From positions 4,281,904 through 4,345,903 of the forward strand of contig JASFXZ010000018.1 of assembly GCA_032209605.1 (NCBI GenBank): DNA of 64,000 nucleotides, read 5' to 3'. Position 1 is the stretch's first letter; every line of letters starts with the position of its first letter. Both the position numbers and the translations under genes were made by a program. The notes beneath the pieces are model-generated. The model saw only the letters and a list, made by a program, of their open reading frames with translations, was not told the DNA's origin and searched no databases. Shown one piece after another: positions 58,246-64,000 of this stretch. The stretch comes from Mactromeris polynyma (lineage: Eukaryota > Mollusca > Bivalvia > Venerida > Mactridae).

Positions 58246-61200
58246 AAAGGGTATCTATTGTATGGCATTCTGTGACATCCTAAATATTTTACTGATGTAA
58301 CAAAATTCTTTTTTGATTGTGAAATAAATAAGATTGATTATGTTTCCTAATGGATGCCCTACCGAAGAGTATTTTGTTCAATATGAGAATACATCTTCTT
58401 CAACGTTGATGAACTTGAATGGCGTACACGACCAGAATACACTAAGACAATGATGAAGGCTTTGTTGAAAATATACAATGTCTGAATGTATAACATTTTT
58501 AAGGACACAGTGTGGCTTTATCTAAGAAAACATTATAACAAGATTATTATCATAATCCATATATTGACCAAAGTATGAACGATAAGCCAACAGTGATAAT
58601 CTGTTAAAAGTTCGATCTAGATCTGTGATAAATGCTTCACATCAGATCGTAGATATAACGGTATCGTTTAAAACAAAATCTGATATGGTTATGATACATG
58701 TTATTGTATTTACATTGTATATATTTATTTTTGAGGTTGTAAGCAAAGGAGGTTAACTGCAAAGTCCGTGTAGTGGAAGGATAATCTAAACATGAAATAT
58801 CCATCATGTTTGTGATAAACATGCACAAATGGAGCTGTATCGACTTGACAAGACTTCAGTATGTAACGTAATACGACAAAAACAATTATTTAACATCTAT
58901 AAATGTTATTTTAAGTTTTTAAATCGTTTTTGCGGTTTCAATAACAAACAAGAATGCAAAACGAAATTTGGATTGCAATACAAAATAAAGTGTACAATTT
59001 CCTTTGATATGACTTTGTCAATGTCAATTTGCAGCCGGAGCTGAAAGATGGTGAAAACAAACAAATGAGCAATGCGCATGGTTCCTTGCATCACATTTAC
59101 GGGCAAACAAGAAGGCCAGCAACCACGGACAAAGAACCTCGAAGTTTATTGATCCATCTTTTTCAACCAATACGTTTCAGTTTTCTGTTAATGGTTTGCT
59201 ACTCGGAATACTTTTGCAACAAATACACAAATAGAGCGTCTGAGTCAAGTTCGATACAGAATAATGTTCTAGAACTGTTGCAAAAGTTAATCGAGTAAAA
59301 CCGGCTAATCAAGTTTGTCCCCTACGTTGAGTTCGTTTCTTTAGCCGGTGTAGAGAACAATTTACCGATGTATATCCACTATATCATTACATTTAGACTC
59401 ATTTACTTTTCAACAAGCTAAACCTGTATTTACTTCAAAATACGTCGTTCTCAACACCTTTTGTTGATTCAGACATAGAATGTATGTGTCGCCATTAACG
59501 ACGGAACCCTGTGGTCAGACGCATTACAGCAAGGCGGTGTATACAATAAATCATATAAATAATCCCTTGTCATGATAAGCACTTGGTGTTCTGTTTCTCT
59601 CTCATAAAATTGTTAACATGATATAATGTTTCCTTATGGTATCGTTGTATGAATCGCGTTTGCAAATTAATGATCATACGACGTAGTGGTTGAACGACTT
59701 TGGACAAGTGTTTGCCCCCTTAAACCTCAACATAACAGCATGTACCAGGTTTGAAAACACTTGATACCCTCTGTAAACGTTTCACCTTACATATCCAAAT
59801 TCAGTTTCAACTTAGGACAGTACAATTGGGCAACTCAAATTAGATTGGCCCCATTTATCAAATTTCTACTGCAATAACGTATTGAGTCACTTCTCGTTTA
59901 CATTTATATAAGACGCCGTGTACATTTTCAAGGCCGCATAAATTTAAGAAACTTGACCGTATTATATGTATTATATGTGACGTTCATAACGATAGGGTTT
60001 GCAGACGTTGTCGTTGTATGAACACACGACTCGTACGCTGACAGGGGCTCCTCGTTTATGAACATCAAACATCCCTACCGAGGCGGCAAAAACTGTATGA
60101 AATGTAGATAGAGATTTCGATAGATTTAATTGCATAATGAATAAATAAAATGTAATATTTCCATCTTTTGGGGTCGATAAGCGTTAACGGGATTTTGTTT
60201 TCCCCTTTAGTTTGTTCAATGTGAAAGTCGTTTGAACATTTGACATTACGCTATCAAGTCGCAACATTGTACATAACGTCCAAGCTGAAGTTAAATACGG
60301 GAACTTGAAACAGAACCAATCATAATGTTATCTATTTACATATTTGTTTCTGATTCGATGATATAGTATGTCTATTTTAAGAAGAGAAAACATACAACGT
60401 CATAATTATTACAGCGGGACTGAAACCGCTTCGTTCCATAAGTCCTTACATGATAGTCCGCACTAATTGCTTGAATCAAACTCGGAGATAGATCAGTCAG
60501 TTATACTAGGAGATTGTGTAACTGTTGATAATAGAATATTTCTATCGTAGGATACGCATGTTATATATGAAGTTATCAATGAATACAATATAATGCATAG
60601 TTTGTAAAACATGCACTATTAAAATTTAAGTCCAGTTTTTACTCTTTATCTGAAAGCACCTATACCCCGGGAGGGCGCCGACCTTATTTGATACTGTCAA
60701 AGGTATAGCCTAACTTAGGGATCAGTTATTAAAGTAGATCGCTATTTGTTTTATGTAATGAAGAGCGGTGTGACCTAAGCACAGGTTTAGTTATCGTGCT
60801 ATGCAAACATGTTAATAATGTTGGTAAAAGAATCAATGAATTCACGCATAACGTTGCAATTTGGTAGCTGTAATAAAAATATCATAAAAATATACGATAA
60901 AAATAATAACGCCTCCTTGAACTAATTATCGAAATTGCCGAAAAGTAAGTACATGTATTTACCGAAAAGTAAATTTTACCGAAAAGTAAATACACATATC
61001 GTGACGCGCTAATACCCAATAACATTCTATTTTGTATTACCCTTTTATATGGTGCTTTTACAAGTGTGTGCATTCACATTTTGGCATTATACATTTAACT
61101 TGTATCATTATGAGGTGATGACACTGCAGACGATGCTATAAAACTAGTAATATCTTAAAAATAGTATCCGTCCGTGTCTGACCTAAATATATCAGCGAGT

Positions 61201-61730
61201 GGCACTAGGCTTTGAAATAACCGTCAGTAAATATCATATTCTGACGATGTATAATTATTTGCGTTGATGAAAAGAAAATATACTATTTAGATCTACCCTA
61301 GAGAATATTTATTTTAATTAAAAGTGCACCAAATCACATACAATTTTATTCAGCAGTATTTGGGCGAACAAGGCGATATAAAAGTAATGAAACAATCACT
61401 ATTGACATAGATTTCACGACCGCAACGAAAATTCTTTTGATATTAAATAACATTTAAAAAAAGTAGATTCCCCAAAGAAAATATCTGCGCTGTTCTGACA
61501 AGTGCCCTTGAGGGTAGTATAGTATTTACACAAGGTACGATACAGTATATATACCGTGATAGCATTCATCACAAACATTTACAAGAGATTTGTTCCAGAT
61601 TTCTTTTCTTTGGACCATTGACTATCATGCAATATCTGTTCGTATTGTTCCGTTAACCAACATATCGAGACCCACATCGACAATGAATGCTAATTGCCCG
61701 AATCAACAAACAACGAAACAGAATATACAT
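58246..61730. other. 3.5 kb of unique AT-rich sequence
   Basis: I searched both strands for the missing Rh first exon and for other conserved motifs and found none. The only repeat seen is a short CCGAAAAGTAA motif three times near 60935-60990. Confidence 0.55.
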
Positions 61731-61732
61731 GT

Positions 61733-64000
61733 GTCTGGTCTGTTTGGTATTGGTTTTGTGTCTCCCGCCTGAGTGAATCTGCTGGTATGTTTGGTATTGG
61801 TTTTGTGTCTCCCGCCTGAGTGTATCTACTGGTCTGTTTGGTATTGGTTTTGTGTCTCCCGCCTGAGTTTACCTGCTGGTCTGTTTGATATAGGTTTTGT
61901 GTCTCCCGCCTGTGTGTACCTGCTGGTCTGTTTGGTATAGGTTCTGTGTCTCCCGCCTGAGTGTACCTGCTGGTCTGTTTGGTATTGGTTTTGTGTCTCC
62001 CGCCTGAGTTTACCTGCTGGTCTGTTTGATATAGGTTTTGTGTCTCCCGCCTGTGTGTACCTGCTGGTCTGTTTGGTATAGGTTCTGTGTCTCCCGCCTG
62101 AGTGTACCTGCTGGTCTGTTTGGTATAGGTTCTGTGTCTCCCGCCTGAGTGTATCTGCTGGTCTGTTTGGTATTGGTTTTGTGTCTCCCGCCTGAGTTTA
62201 CCTGCTGGTCTGTTTGATATAGGTTTTGTGTCTCCCGCCTGTGTGTACCTGCTGGTCTGTTTGGTATAGGTTCTGTGTCTCCCGCCTGAGTGTACCTGCT
62301 GGTCTATTTGGTATAGGTTCTGTGTCTCCCGCCTGAGTGTACCTGCTGGTCTGTTTGGTATAGGTTCTGTGTCTCCCGCCTGAGTGTACCTGCTGGTATG
62401 TTTGGTATAGGTTTTGTGTCTCCCGCCTGTGTGTACCTGCTGGTCTGTTTGGTATAGGTTCTGTGTCTCCCGCCTGAGTGTACCTGCTGGTCTGTTTGGT
62501 ATAGGTTCTGTGTCTCCCGCCTGAGTGTACCTGCTGGTATGTTTGGTATAGGTTTTGTGTCTCCCGCCTGTGTGTACCTGCTGGTCTGTTTGGTATAGGT
62601 TCTGTGTCTCCCGCCTGAGTGTACCTGCTGGTCTGTTTGGTATAGGTTCTGTGTCTCCCGCCTGAGTGTACCTGCTGGTCTGTTTGGTATAGGTTCTGTT
62701 TCTCCCGCCTGAGTGTACCTGCTGGTATGTTTGGTATAGGTTTTGTGTCTCCCGCCTGAGTGTATCTCCTGGTATGTTTGGTATTGGTTTTGTGTCTCCC
62801 GCCTGAGTGTATCTACTGGTCTGTTTGGTATTGGTTTTGTGTCTCCCGCCTGAGTGTATCTGCTGCTCTGTTTGGTATTGGTTTTGTGTCTCCCGCCTGA
62901 GTGTATCTGCTGCTCTGTTTGGTATTGGTTTTGTGTCTCCCGCCTGAGTGTATCTACTGGTCTGTTTGGTATTGGTTTTGTGTCTCCCGCCTGAGTGTAT
63001 CTACTGGTCTGTTTGGTATTGGTTTTGTGTCTCCCGCCTGAGTGTATCTACTGGTCTGTTTGGTATTGGTTTTGTGTCTCCCGCCTGTGTGTACCTGCTG
63101 GTCTGTTTGGTATGGGTTTTGTGTCTCCCGCCTGAGTGTATCTCCTGGTATGTTTGGTATTGGTTTTGTGTCTCCCGCCTGAGTGTATCTACTGGTCTGT
63201 TTGGTATTGGTTTTGTGTCTCCCGCCTGAGTGTATCTACTGGTCTGTTTGGTATTGGTTTTGTGTCTCCCGCCTGAGTGTATCTGCTGGTCTGTTTGGTA
63301 TTGGTTTTGTGTCTCCCGCCTGAGTGTATCTGCTGGTCTGTTTGGTATTGGTTTTGTGTCTCCCGCCTGTGTGTATCTACTGGTATGTTTGGTATTGGTT
63401 TTGTGTCTCCCGCCTGTGTGAATCTGCTGGTATGTTTGGTATTGGTTTTGTGTCTCCCGCCTGAGTGTATCTGCTGGTCTGTTTGATATTGGTTTTGTGT
63501 CTCCCGCCTGAGTGTATCTGCTGGTCTGTTTGGTATTGGTTTTGTGTCTCCCGCCTGAGTGTACCTGCTGGTCTGTTTGGTATTGGTTTTGTGTCTCCCG
63601 CCTGAGTTAACCTGCTCGTATGTTTGGTATTGGTTTTGTGTCTCCCGCCTGAGTTAACCTGCTCGTATGTTTGGTATTGGTTTTGTGTCTCCCGCCTGAG
63701 TGTACCTGCTGGTCTGTTTGGTATTGGTTTTGTGTCTCCCGCCTGAGTGTATCTACTGGTATGTTTGGTATTGGTTTTGTGTCTCCCGCCTGAGTGTATC
63801 TGCTGGTCTGTTTGGTATTGGTTTTGTGTCTCCCGCCTGAGTGTATCTACTGGTCTGTTTGGTATTGGTTTTGTGTCTCCCGCCTGAGTTAACCTGCTCG
63901 TATGTTTGGTATTGGTTTTGTGTCTCCCGCCTGAGTGTATCTGCTGGTATGTTTGGTATAGGTTCTGTGTCTCCCGCCTGAGTGTACCTGCTGGTCTGTT
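61733..64000. repeat. 47-bp tandem array, about 48 copies, running off the window
   Basis: The unit is TCTGCTGGTCTGTTTGGTAT, TGGTTTTGTGTCTCCCGCCT, GAGTGTA. Variants (GGTATAGGTTCTGTG or GGTATTGGTTTTGTG; TACCTGC, TATCTAC, TTAACCTGCTCG) occur in runs. A three-unit block with TGAGTTTACC, GTGTGTACC and TGAGTGTACC recurs between 61860 and 62290, a higher-order repeat of about 141 bp or more. The right edge is not in the window. Confidence 0.96.

Overview
The window is nuclear DNA from an animal with split, intron-rich genes. It is AT-rich and dense in private minisatellites, tRNA-derived SINEs and small inverted-repeat transposons. The two recognisable proteins and this repeat landscape suggest a marine invertebrate, most likely a mollusc or another lophotrochozoan; the species cannot be fixed from the sequence. 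There is no sign of operons or of prokaryotic, organellar or viral sequence. Most long open frames here are tandem arrays that lack stop codons, not genes.

Two real genes are present, tail to tail. On the + strand, about 2.8-16.9 kb holds seven exons of a DYRK1A/minibrain-type dual-specificity kinase. They run from the nuclear-localisation and DH-box exon through the complete kinase domain to a histidine-rich tail with the conserved extreme C-terminus: 624 residues, all splice phases consistent. The N-terminal exon or exons are not in the window. Three small phase-compatible candidate exons lie just upstream. On the - strand, 47.4 to 37.0 kb holds eight exons of an Rh-type (Rh50/RhCG-like) ammonia channel: about 410 residues including the paired histidines, again with consistent phases. 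The first exon (start codon, TM1) was not found up to 64 kb, so intron 1 may exceed 16 kb. Two further acceptor-led short reading frames at 36.3 and 30.2 kb fit as alternative C-terminal exons of the Rh gene.

Layout: 0-2.8 kb is DYRK1A upstream/intron. 2.8-16.9 kb is DYRK1A, with 65-, 37-, 21- and 32-bp intronic repeats and two MITEs. 17-30 kb is intergenic and holds a 51-bp array, a 1.47-kb inverted-repeat element, pogo-like and other MITEs, a dead LINE endonuclease and a 284-bp duplication. 30.5-36.2 kb holds a 34-bp and a 10-bp array. 37-47.5 kb is Rh, with a private array in four of its seven introns. 47.5-64 kb is upstream of Rh or within its first intron: a poly-G array, a 5.7-kb 62/79-bp satellite, two 27-bp arrays and a 47-bp array running off the end.

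The two proteins have no known joint pathway; their adjacency looks incidental. The most unusual features are the six-fold tandem duplication of the 3' splice site of Rh exon B, the abrupt 62- to 79-bp switch in the large satellite, the putative alternative Rh tails, and the number of unrelated minisatellites within one locus.
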